A program made the position numbers and the translations under genes. The notes beneath the pieces were generated by a model that saw only the letters and a program-made list of their open reading frames with translations, ran no database searches and was not told the origin of the DNA. Shown in pieces: positions 7,677 to 15,415 of a stretch of 55,459 nucleotides of DNA; the stretch's first letter is position 1; each line of letters begins with the position of its first letter. Source of the stretch: Deltaproteobacteria bacterium (GTDB taxonomy: Bacteria; Desulfobacterota; Binatia; UBA9968); NCBI GenBank assembly GCA_005879605.1, contig VBKE01000012.1, positions 1 to 55,459 of the forward strand, read 5' to 3'.

Positions 7677-8702
7677 TCACTTCTTCCAGAAGATGTCCCT
7701 AAACTCCTTTTCGTACTCGGCGATCTTTTTGAACATATCAGCCGGGACGTAGTGAATTTTTAGGGCGGACTGATCGAGCTTGGGCGCGAGAGGCTTTACG
7801 CCGGGACGCACCGGAACCCGAGAGGCATCCCTGATGATATTTTGACCTTCTTCGGAGAGAACATAGTTCACGAATAACTTAGCGGCGTTTGGATGGGGCG
7901 CTTTGGCCGATAGGGCAATGACGTTGATCGAGGTGACAATAGGATCCGATGTGGCGGACCAGTCGACCGGAGCGCCTCTTCGTTTGAGCTGTTCAAGCTC
8001 GAATGGAAAGACGAGAGAAACTGGGAACTCACCCGCGGCCAGCAGCTGCGCGAGCAGGCTATGACCGCGCCGCAGTTGAGGTTGCTGCGCGGCGAGTGCT
8101 TTCATGTATTTGACCGTTTTCTCTCTGCCCCAGTAATCGATCAACGTGCCGTACCACTCGAACTCTTCTTCATCAATACCGAATTTGCCTTTCCAGCGCG
8201 GCTCCAAGAGATCCGGCCAATCTTTCGGACGATCTTTCTCCGCGATCATTGCGGTGTTGTATCCGATGACGAAATTCCGCGCGTAGATCGCTGTAGAATA
8301 TCCGTCTTTGTCCTTCCCGCCACTGGGAAAGATCTCTGCCTCCGGCGGTGCATACGACTGCAGGAGGTTTTTCGATTTCAACAAACCCATCTCTAAACCG
8401 CTGACGCTCACCACGTCCGAGAAAAATTGCCCGGCCGAAGCCTCGGTCAAGATCCTTTGCCGGAGTTTTTCGCCCGTTTGGCGCAGCGCTTGTGCCCTAA
8501 GAAAGGGGTATTTGCGTGTAAAGCCCGCTACGATTGCTTGATTGTCGGCGGCCGAGGCCGTCGTGTACCAAACCACCTCTTTTTCTTCTTTGGCCTTGAC
8601 AATCAGCGGCGAGAGATCCGCGGCAGATACAATTGACGCTTGAAGAAGAGACCATATCATGCAGCCGAGCGACCATAACCTCGGTTTAGAGATCTTCAGC
8701 AT
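7677..8702 (-). CDS. extracellular solute-binding protein, family 1 / iron(III)-type
   Basis: A 341-residue protein with a signal peptide (residues 1-27). It has the fold markers of AfuA/FbpA-like binding proteins: KEEKEVVWYTTASAADNQAIV at the start of lobe 1, FSDVVSVSG, a GYNTAMI hinge strand, DLLEPRWKGKFGI near residue 190, and SEEGQNIIRDASRVPVRPG near the C-terminus. Such proteins bind ferric iron, thiamine, polyamines or phosphonates. GAGGAGG lies 8 bases before the ATG. No permease is adjacent. It directly follows a probable diiron enzyme gene, which makes iron a tempting ligand, but that is inference. Confidence 0.8.
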   Translation of the reverse strand: MLKISKPRLWSLGCMIWSLLQASIVSAADLSPLIVKAKEEKEVVWYTTASAADNQAIVAGFTRKYPFLRAQALRQTGEKLRQRILTEASAGQFFSDVVSVSGLEMGLLKSKNLLQSYAPPEAEIFPSGGKDKDGYSTAIYARNFVIGYNTAMIAEKDRPKDWPDLLEPRWKGKFGIDEEEFEWYGTLIDYWGREKTVKYMKALAAQQPQLRRGHSLLAQLLAAGEFPVSLVFPFELEQLKRRGAPVDWSATSDPIVTSINVIALSAKAPHPNAAKLFVNYVLSEEGQNIIRDASRVPVRPGVKPLAPKLDQSALKIHYVPADMFKKIAEYEKEFRDIFWKK

Positions 8703-8767
8703 GGGTTCATCCTCCTCAATGTAAATTTGAAGCGGTTCCGCTGCGAAACGAGACGATTAAATTTGCC

Positions 8768-9496
8768 TCAGGCGTAGGCCTGGTAAAGTCCATCAAACTT
8801 GCCGAGTTTGATCCGCACCATGTATTGGGCGCTTTCCCGCACCAGCCGCTCTTCACGCGGCGTCTTAGTCATGCGGGCGATGAGCTCAGCGGACTGTGCC
8901 GTATGCTCTTTGTCCGCGGCCATGTGTACGGTGAAGAATTCCAACGCGGCATCGCCCATTCGGTAATTCTTGCGCAGATAGGTGTTGAACTCCTCGGAGT
9001 AGCGGCAGACCATACTTTCGCTGGTTAGAGCCGATGCCCGGTTCTGCGGCGGGATTCCCATGATCGTATTGTAAATCGTTCGCGCTGAATGAATCTGACA
9101 TTCAAAAATTTGGGTGGCTTCCGAAAAATCTTCTTCCTTGAGGCCGAGAGCGAGCCCGAAGCGTTTGGCCAAGTCGGGATGCGACTGCTCCTCGTTGAAT
9201 TGATAAGTGAAGTAGCCGAACATTTCCGGATCGTGGGCGTTTTTCACCATGCCGAGCGCGAATGCTCTGAGAATCGCTTGGTTGTGCAAATAATGCTGAA
9301 TCGCCCAACCTTGGAGTCTTTTGATCGAGAGTTTTCCTTCGCGCAACTCGGAAAAATAACGACTCTCCATGAGGCGCTGCACGCCGGGTTGAACAATTTC
9401 CTGGATCACCGATTGGACAATTGCTTTACCGTCCACACTAAGCTCCTTGGTCGCTCTGACAGTTTCGAGTCTCGGGTTTCGAGTTGCCAGTTCCAC
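8768..9496 (-). CDS. haem-oxygenase-like diiron enzyme (TenA/PqqC-like, HDO superfamily)
   Basis: A 242-residue all-helical protein of the TenA/PqqC fold. It carries the metal-ligand pattern of HDO-type non-haem diiron oxidases/oxygenases such as UndA and CADD: E103-x2-H106 in one helix, further acids at E160 and E168/E169, and H191-x3-D195-x2-H198 (HMAADKEH). PqqC and TenA themselves lack the full set, so an oxygen-activating role is likelier than thiaminase activity. It starts at a GTG (9494-9496) with a weak ribosome-binding site. It lies between two SBP genes in the minus-strand cluster. The substrate is not predictable; HDO enzymes typically cut or oxidise small amines, fatty acids or aminobenzoates. 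Confidence 0.75.
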   Translation of the reverse strand: MELATRNPRLETVRATKELSVDGKAIVQSVIQEIVQPGVQRLMESRYFSELREGKLSIKRLQGWAIQHYLHNQAILRAFALGMVKNAHDPEMFGYFTYQFNEEQSHPDLAKRFGLALGLKEEDFSEATQIFECQIHSARTIYNTIMGIPPQNRASALTSESMVCRYSEEFNTYLRKNYRMGDAALEFFTVHMAADKEHTAQSAELIARMTKTPREERLVRESAQYMVRIKLGKFDGLYQAYA

Positions 9497-9539
9497 CGTA
9501 GCTTTGACTTCTCGCGTGAGTCATACTCAATTCAAATTA

Positions 9540-10532
9540 TCATTTACCCGCTAATACCTGATCGAGCAACGTGTAGTCCGTCACCGACGCAACTTGAACC
9601 GGCGCGGGAATCTGTTTGGCGGCGTAGGCAAGGTCAAAGTATTCCTGAAGATCCTTCAAATTGATCTTACCATCCGCAGACAGGGTCGAGAGCCACTGTG
9701 TGTACACGGTTTCCGCGACTTTCGGCTCTAGCTTCCATTTATCCTTAACGTAGTCGATCATCCATCGACTCTCCCGTTGGCTGAAAGCGATCGAGTCAAG
9801 CATCACTCGCATGATCGTCTTGATCCGGCTGGAATCAGCTTTGAGCTTGGCTTCATGAATCACGAGACCGCTCGTGGGAAAACTCATCGGTAGCTCATCC
9901 GCAGTCGCTATTTGCCTGTAGCCCTTTTGCGCCATGACCACGTTGTGGGGCCCCGACAGAAGGGCCGCGGATAGGGCTCCCTGTGCGAGGCTGGTTACGG
10001 TATTCGAGACCGAGCCGGTTTGAGTGAAAATGACCTTCTCCGGATTCACTCCTTTCATTTTGAGCAGCAGTCGGGCGACCAGATGTTGCAGGCTGCCGAT
10101 CCGATCCACGCCGAGACGTTTGCCCGCGAGATCCTCTATCTTCTGAACGCTCGGTTCTGAAACCAGATAGAAAGGCGGTTTTCTCAAAGTGACCATCACG
10201 CCCTTGAGAGGCGCGCCTTGGCTTGCGGCAACCAAACCGGTAGTGAATCCCGTCAAATAGTCGATCTCTCCGGCTGACAGTGCGGCTATCGGCAGCGGGC
10301 CGGCCATTTGGATAAGTTCAACGTCGATTCCATGTTTTTTAAAAAGTCCGGCGTCCTTAGCAATGAAGACGTTGAGAAAGGCGACGCTGAAGGCAGAATA
10401 CGCCATCCGGACTTTTCTAGTCTCTTGCGCGAATCCTGGCGAGGCGAGCTGTAAAAAAAAGAAAACGAAAAAACTCGTTCTAGTCAGCCATCGGATGAAT
10501 TTGCCATCATTACGTTCGATCTTTGAATGCAT
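9540..10532 (-). CDS. ABC transporter substrate-binding protein (NMT1/TauA type)
   Basis: About 330 residues with a strongly hydrophobic signal peptide ending near FAQE, then lobe-1 features of the NMT1/TauA family: FIAKDAGLFKKHGIDVELIQ, ALSAGEIDYLTG, IEDLAGKRLGVDRIGS. The ATG at 10532 is preferred to the GTG at 10541, because a good promoter at 10549-10578 would place the transcript start at about 10542, almost on the start codon. No ribosome-binding site is visible, which fits a nearly leaderless message. It is the first gene of the minus-strand cluster. There is no cognate permease in the window, and the ligand is unknown. Confidence 0.82.
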   Translation of the reverse strand: MHSKIERNDGKFIRWLTRTSFFVFFFLQLASPGFAQETRKVRMAYSAFSVAFLNVFIAKDAGLFKKHGIDVELIQMAGPLPIAALSAGEIDYLTGFTTGLVAASQGAPLKGVMVTLRKPPFYLVSEPSVQKIEDLAGKRLGVDRIGSLQHLVARLLLKMKGVNPEKVIFTQTGSVSNTVTSLAQGALSAALLSGPHNVVMAQKGYRQIATADELPMSFPTSGLVIHEAKLKADSSRIKTIMRVMLDSIAFSQRESRWMIDYVKDKWKLEPKVAETVYTQWLSTLSADGKINLKDLQEYFDLAYAAKQIPAPVQVASVTDYTLLDQVLAGK

Positions 10533-10548
10533 GGCTATCACGGCAGCG

Positions 10549-10578
10549 ACTATAGGCTGCGCGTCGAAAGCTTGTCAA
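10549..10578 (-). promoter_or_regulatory. sigma-70 promoter of the minus-strand SBP/HDO cluster
   Basis: Minus strand: perfect TTGACA (10573-10578), 18-base spacer, TATAGT (10549-10554, five of six). The expected start near 10542 leaves a 5' leader of only about 10 bases before the SBP start codon. Confidence 0.6.
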
Positions 10579-10741
10579 CTTTTCTCCGTGCCTGGGAAGC
10601 ACAGGGCTGAAGTAATAGCGGCAGAGGTTCGCGCTATATCAGAGTGGGCCAGGCGCCGACGTCGCCACAAGCGGTGTCGGCATTGGGCTTTAGGCTGTGC
10701 GATTATGGCCGACGGCTCGGATTTTGGGGAGGGCCGGGAAA

Positions 10742-11977
10742 TTACAGTTTTGGAACCAGCAGCGTCATGCCCACTTGGAGTAGATGGCTTTTGCGAATGC
10801 CGTTTGCTTGCACGATTCTTTCCACAGAGGAGCCGTAGCGCTTGGCAATCTGTAGAACCGTCTCGCCGCGCTTCACACGGTGACGGACGACCTGGAGCTG
10901 GTCGTGTTGCGGATTGCGCGGCTTGTTTTGTGCGACTTGAACAACCGGCTCCGCAATGGGTTGTATCTTGCGGTCGGCGGGCATCTTCACGCGATAGCCG
11001 GCCGGAACGACTTTCATGCCCGCGCTCAGAGCGGGATTCCATTCGAGAAACTGTTGCAGAGTGAAACCATTGGAGTTAGCCAGGTAAGCCAAGGACGACG
11101 CTTTTTTTAACTCGACCTCGTTGATCTTTACCGCTGGATGGAGTTCGAGACCCGGGAAATATTGATCCAAGTTTTTTGCGACGTCCACGGCCGCTAAAAA
11201 CTCGGCGTAAAAGTTCTTCGGGGCAAAACCCCAATAGGGATGGTTATAATTCTGAATCAGCTCCACCAAATTGTCCGACTGGATTTCAGCCACGGCGCGG
11301 GCCAGCCCCCCGGCGCCGTAATTGTAGGCCGTAAGCGCAAGGGGCCAGTTCCCCAAGGCCTGATAATTCTGATCCAGAAGCGCGGCGGCGGCGCGGGTCG
11401 ACTCTAACGGATCTTTTCTCTCGTCCATGATACGGTCGATGCGGAGGCGGAATTCTTTTCCCGTGGCACGCATAAATTGCCACATGCCCGTAGCGCCGAC
11501 CACGGATCGCGCGTGGACGTCGAAGGAAGATTCCACCAACGGCAGGTAGCCCAGTTCCACGGGTAGATTCTTTTCCCGAAAAATCTGCTCGATGTGCTGC
11601 ATGTATCGGCCGGATCGTTTCAGACCGGCGATCATCTGTTCTTTGACTCCGCGCTGCGCTTTGACTCTCTCTACCTCGACGTTATTGGCCGCCGCGATTC
11701 GCGCTCTCTCTCCGTCGATATAAGATTGTGAACGGTTCCCTTCGCCGACCTCCAGGACTTCGTAAATCTTACTCATATCGAGGGGATCGAAAAAGATCAG
11801 TTGGGAGAGGCTATACTCGGTGAAGATTTTTTTCCAAAACTCGACGGATTTTTCCAGGCCTGAAAGGAGAGGAAACGTGTCCTGAGTTGACGGATTAGCT
11901 TGGGCCCAAGTTTTCGCATGCGAAAATGCCACACAAATGAAAAGGAATGAGAGGAGCCATCGTGCCGCGTGCTTCAT
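10742..11977 (-). CDS. lytic murein transglycosylase with SLT and LysM domains (MltD-like)
   Basis: About 411 residues: signal peptide (1-27), SLT goose-type lysozyme domain (about 120-270) and one C-terminal LysM (VRHRVKRGETVLQIAKRYG, about 365-411). LVESSFD carries the catalytic glutamate, followed by GATGMWQFM and LTAYNYGAGG. It cleaves glycan strands of peptidoglycan in the periplasm to give 1,6-anhydro ends; LysM binds the wall. MltD of E. coli has the same SLT-LysM layout. ATG at 11977 follows GAGG by five bases and is preferred to the GTG at 11983. A near-perfect sigma-54 promoter (12004-12020) sits 27 bases upstream, which is unusual for this family. Confidence 0.9.
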   Translation of the reverse strand: MKHAARWLLSFLFICVAFSHAKTWAQANPSTQDTFPLLSGLEKSVEFWKKIFTEYSLSQLIFFDPLDMSKIYEVLEVGEGNRSQSYIDGERARIAAANNVEVERVKAQRGVKEQMIAGLKRSGRYMQHIEQIFREKNLPVELGYLPLVESSFDVHARSVVGATGMWQFMRATGKEFRLRIDRIMDERKDPLESTRAAAALLDQNYQALGNWPLALTAYNYGAGGLARAVAEIQSDNLVELIQNYNHPYWGFAPKNFYAEFLAAVDVAKNLDQYFPGLELHPAVKINEVELKKASSLAYLANSNGFTLQQFLEWNPALSAGMKVVPAGYRVKMPADRKIQPIAEPVVQVAQNKPRNPQHDQLQVVRHRVKRGETVLQIAKRYGSSVERIVQANGIRKSHLLQVGMTLLVPKL

Positions 11978-12003
11978 CTTCACCTCGTTAGAAGAGATTC
12001 CAT

Positions 12004-12020
12004 GAGCAACCCCCGTGCCA
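12004..12020 (-). promoter_or_regulatory. sigma-54 (-24/-12) promoter of the lytic transglycosylase gene
   Basis: The minus strand reads TGGCACGGGGGTTGCT, an exact match to TGGCACG-N4-TTGCT, with GG and GC elements at the required spacing. The expected start is near 11995, just upstream of the ribosome-binding site GAGGTG and ATG at 11977. Sigma-54 promoters need an AAA+ activator; one such protein is encoded at the right end of the window, though no link is shown. Confidence 0.7.
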
Positions 12021-12140
12021 GGTTCGAGGAGTTTGCAACCAAGGCATTCTAGAGAATTTTGACGCCAGAAACAAACAAAAAATCATTGCCGAGATGACAA
12101 ATTTGACGCAATTCATGCCGTATTTGGAATACCATGGCAA

Positions 12141-12169
12141 TTGACGGTAGACCGGCGGCTGACTATAGT
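12141..12169 (+). promoter_or_regulatory. sigma-70 promoter of the DoxX-like gene
   Basis: TTGACG (12141-12146), 17-base spacer, TATAGT (12164-12169). Predicted start near 12176, 20 bases upstream of the ribosome-binding site AGGAG and TTG start at 12208. Confidence 0.55.
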
Positions 12170-12207
12170 CCCGTCATTTAATTGACATCAATGACAGGAG
12201 AGAAGCC

Positions 12208-12711
12208 TTGGAACATACAACCCTGATGCTTATCGCCGAGGCGGTTCTACGGGTGATTCTAGGCTGGCGTTTCTTGATCAGCGGTCTCAGTAACGTAGGT
12301 CGCTGGCCCAATCCGGTGCAGACGGCGAGCATTCTGTTTCCCAGGGGCGCAACCTTCTTCGGTCTTGTGGCTACCTTGCTGATGGTGGTCGGCGGTCTTG
12401 GGGTGGCGGCAGGGTTTCAAACCCCGCTTTGCTCGGCGATGGTGATTATCTTCTTGATCCCGACATTCGTTCTCCATTCTTATTGGCTCAAAGTTTTACC
12501 CACGATGGCGCCCGTAGTGAAAGCTGCGCTTAACGACGAGAAAGCCCAGAACTATTTCCGAAGTTTCGACCGGCAATCCTATCACGCCCACGAAGTAGGA
12601 ATCAGGGATAACCTCGTCTTCTTGGCGGCGGCGGTTTATTTTGCAGTCCGGGGCAGCACCGCCTTTGGCCTGGATAATCTGATGAGCGACTGGGTCATTC
12701 GGCTTTTCTAA
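12208..12711 (+). CDS. DoxX-family inner membrane protein
   Basis: A 167-residue membrane protein with four hydrophobic segments (about 5-25, 45-68, 72-92, 130-150). The opening (LRVILGWRFLISGLSNVGRWPNP) and the GLGVAAGFQTPL segment are typical of the DoxX/DoxD group, whose members are linked to thiosulfate-quinone oxidoreductase or to redox and membrane integrity functions. The start is a TTG with AGGAG seven bases upstream; the nearby ATG at 12191 is in another frame. It is a single gene with its own promoter, lying between oppositely oriented genes. Confidence 0.7.
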   Translation: MEHTTLMLIAEAVLRVILGWRFLISGLSNVGRWPNPVQTASILFPRGATFFGLVATLLMVVGGLGVAAGFQTPLCSAMVIIFLIPTFVLHSYWLKVLPTMAPVVKAALNDEKAQNYFRSFDRQSYHAHEVGIRDNLVFLAAAVYFAVRGSTAFGLDNLMSDWVIRLF

Positions 12712-12723
12712 GCCGCGGCGGGA

Positions 12724-14031
12724 TTATAGACCGGCAACAAAGCGACCGGGATTGAGCAAACCCTTGGGGTCGAATTGCCGTTTGGTCTCGCGCATGAGCG
12801 GGAGAGTGGATGGCGGCGCACCCCATACATCGAGGTTTTCTTTCAGACGAGGCGGAGCGGCAAAAATAATCGCATGTCCGCCGCGCTCCTGGGCGAACGA
12901 AATAAGATCAGTAAACCACTCTACATTCGCTTTACCGGCTGCCGCCGAAAGCCACAACGTCCCCGATGCTGCGTCGGCGATTATTTGCGCCGGAGCATCT
13001 CCGCTGTTTCGTTCACTTAGCGCTGTTATGGCTTCGGGTAGGCGCGAGAGTGGCAGTGTAAGCCGATAAACCAGATCATCCCGGTTGAGAGAAAAATCAC
13101 GGACGCAATCCCATAGATGCTCCTGCATCTCAGTGCTGATCACGTCAGTATCGAGTCCTAACCGGGCTGCGATGGCTTCCGTGTCCCGAATGTGACGCGA
13201 GACGCTTTCCTCGAATCCTTCGAACCAGACGGCGGCGAGCGCTTTTTCGGCTGGAAAGCTGCTGGACCGCGCTGCGGCCGGGTTCAAAATTGAAATGCTC
13301 GCGGGAAGGAGGCGTGATGTCGCCAGTTCTGCGGCGAGCTGTGAGGTTTGAGACAGTGTTCCGGAGGCGGTCAAGGTCGCCGAGCTTTTCGGAAGTGGCG
13401 TCAATCTCAACGTGACCTCTGTTATGACTCCCAAGGTACCAAGGGAACCCACAAAGAGCTTGCACATGTCGTAGCCGGCAACGTTTTTGACCACCTTGCC
13501 GCCGGCTTTGATCTGCTCGCCGGACGCGAGCGCCACTTTCATGCCGATCACGAGGTCGCGGACGCTACCGTAAAACATCCGGCGCGGCCCATTAAGGTTC
13601 GCGGCGACTATGCCGCCGATGGTGGAACGGGCCGCATGAGGAGGATCGAATGGCAGGAACTGATTTTGCGGCGCGAGTGTCTGCTGCAGACTGGCGAGGG
13701 TGATGCCACTTTGAACCGTCGCCGTCAGGTTGGCGTGGTCATGCTCGATCACGCGGTCGAGATGGCTCAATTCTAAGACGGCGTCAACCTGGCGGGGCAG
13801 ATTGCCTATCCGCACCGCGGCTCCGCCGCCCCAGGGTGTTACAGCGGCATCTAATTCAGAACAAAGGCGAAGAGTTGCTGCCACTTGCTCCGGCGTTTCA
13901 GGACAACACAAAAGCGTCGGCATTTTTGCATCGACGGTGTAAGCCGCCAGCAGGCTCGGATCATTTTTTACCGCATCAGCTCCCAGCTCCAATTCTAACC
14001 TTTTGTTGAGCTGGTCGATGCTCGGCTTCAT
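12724..14031 (-). CDS. glcE: glycolate oxidase FAD-binding subunit GlcE
   Basis: A 435-residue FAD-linked oxidoreductase of the GlcE type. The PCMH-type FAD-binding fold is visible as VTPWGGGAAVRIGN (about 63-76), STIGGIVAANLNGPRR (about 137-152) and GGKVVKNVAGYDMCKLFVGS (about 177-196). The C-terminus, FDPKGLLNPGRF, is typical. It forms glycolate oxidase with GlcD and GlcF, oxidising glycolate to glyoxylate with electrons passed to the respiratory chain. Its ATG overlaps the glcF stop by four bases (ATGA), so the genes are translationally coupled. Confidence 0.88.
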   Translation of the reverse strand: MKPSIDQLNKRLELELGADAVKNDPSLLAAYTVDAKMPTLLCCPETPEQVAATLRLCSELDAAVTPWGGGAAVRIGNLPRQVDAVLELSHLDRVIEHDHANLTATVQSGITLASLQQTLAPQNQFLPFDPPHAARSTIGGIVAANLNGPRRMFYGSVRDLVIGMKVALASGEQIKAGGKVVKNVAGYDMCKLFVGSLGTLGVITEVTLRLTPLPKSSATLTASGTLSQTSQLAAELATSRLLPASISILNPAAARSSSFPAEKALAAVWFEGFEESVSRHIRDTEAIAARLGLDTDVISTEMQEHLWDCVRDFSLNRDDLVYRLTLPLSRLPEAITALSERNSGDAPAQIIADAASGTLWLSAAAGKANVEWFTDLISFAQERGGHAIIFAAPPRLKENLDVWGAPPSTLPLMRETKRQFDPKGLLNPGRFVAGL

Positions 14032-15344
14032 TTCAAATCCGAGGCATCAGCGCTGGCATATGCCCGGTCGAGCAAATCCATCAAATGATAAACTTTCAAG
14101 GCGGGGCCGTATCGTTCCGAGCCGTAACGAAGCTGCAACATGCAGCCGGGATTGGGCGCGACGACGGCTGGTGCGCCGTTTGCCGCAATGGATTGCATTT
14201 TTTCTTTGAGCAGATGCTGCGACATGTCGGGGTGAGTGATGTTGTAGATCCCCGCGCTGCCACAGCAGCGGTCGGAACCCTCCATTTCGAGGAGCTTCAC
14301 TCCAGGAATCGCGTTCAGCAGCTTGCGCGGTTGGCTGCGCACGCGCTGGCCGTGGGCGAGGTGACAGGGATCTTGATAGGTGACCGTCATCTCCACGCGG
14401 CCGAGCGGCGCTACAAGGCCAATATCGGCAAGAAACTCCCCGGCGTCTTTCACCAGTGAGCTAAAGATTGCGGCTCTTTCGGCATAGGAAGGATCGTCGC
14501 GCAACAGATAACCATACTCTTTCATGGTGGCGCCACAGCCGGCTGAGTTGACAATAACGGTGTCAACTCCGGCGGCGAGAAAGGCGTCGATATTCTGCTT
14601 GGCCATTTCCTTCGCGGCATCTTGTTCACCATTATGAATGTTCAAGGCGCCGCAGCATATCTGGTTTTTGGGAAACACCACATCACAGCCGTTGCTTTGC
14701 AGGACTCGAACGGTGGCCGCGTTCACCTCGCCGAAGAGGAGCGGCATCACACAGCCATTAAGCATGGCGACTTTGGCCCTGCGTTGACCAATGGCTGGAA
14801 AAACCTTCCGCCCCGGCTCGAAAAAGCGGTCGGGTACCCGCGGCAACATCGAATCCATTTGACGCAGCTTCTTGGGTAACAGGGGGAGAATCAGTCGCTG
14901 CAATCCGCTGTGTTGATACCATCGCAGGAGTAATGCAACGGTTCGCAGCCGACGGGGATAGGGCAGTACCCGGGTAAAAACGAAATTGAGAACTGCGCGC
15001 GCGAGACGCGATCCCGGAGGTCCCAGCTTCTCTCGCGCAGTTTCAGCGATGCGACCGTACTGGACCCCGGAGGGACAAGCGGTCTCGCAGGCGCGACAGA
15101 GAAGGCAGAGGTATAAATGCTCCTTGAAACGTTCGTTGAGTTCGACGCGGCCCTCGGCAGCGGCGCGGACCAGATGAATCCTGCCGCGCGGCGATTCCGG
15201 TTCCAGGCGTAGCGCACGATAAGTCGGGCACTGATTTAAACAGAGTCCGCAGTGAACGCACTGATAGAGTTCGGGAAGGTTCAATGCGTCAATCTTCGCC
15301 GAACCGCCGTGCTCTTGATTGTGATCAACGTGTTCCAAAGCCAC
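14028..15344 (-). CDS. glcF: glycolate oxidase iron-sulfur subunit GlcF
   Basis: A 438-residue protein with two 4Fe-4S motifs, CVHCGLCLNQCP (about 29-40) and CLLCRACETACP (about 79-90), followed by two CCG domains (CCGALN mid-protein, CCGSAGIYN near the C-terminus) that in this family hold further redox cofactor. It transfers electrons from the GlcD/GlcE flavins. The start is a GTG with poor ribosome-binding site. The gene is separated from glcD by a 71-base gap full of short direct repeats, and overlaps glcE by four bases. Confidence 0.88.
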   Translation of the reverse strand: MALEHVDHNQEHGGSAKIDALNLPELYQCVHCGLCLNQCPTYRALRLEPESPRGRIHLVRAAAEGRVELNERFKEHLYLCLLCRACETACPSGVQYGRIAETAREKLGPPGSRLARAVLNFVFTRVLPYPRRLRTVALLLRWYQHSGLQRLILPLLPKKLRQMDSMLPRVPDRFFEPGRKVFPAIGQRRAKVAMLNGCVMPLLFGEVNAATVRVLQSNGCDVVFPKNQICCGALNIHNGEQDAAKEMAKQNIDAFLAAGVDTVIVNSAGCGATMKEYGYLLRDDPSYAERAAIFSSLVKDAGEFLADIGLVAPLGRVEMTVTYQDPCHLAHGQRVRSQPRKLLNAIPGVKLLEMEGSDRCCGSAGIYNITHPDMSQHLLKEKMQSIAANGAPAVVAPNPGCMLQLRYGSERYGPALKVYHLMDLLDRAYASADASDLK

Positions 15345-15379
15345 CCCGGAGATTTCTAGTCTCTGATCTCTAGTTTAAA

Positions 15380-15409
15380 ACCAGGAACCAGAAACCAGGA
15401 ACTAGAAAC
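15380..15409. repeat. short imperfect direct repeats between glcD and glcF
   Basis: Two copies of ACCAGGAAC, each followed by CAGAA or TAGAA, lie in tandem. Similar text-like low-complexity spacers occur at 36186-36215, 37409-37478, 38338-38402, 40715-40767 and 49022-49075. Confidence 0.6.
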
Positions 15410-15415
15410 AGAATT

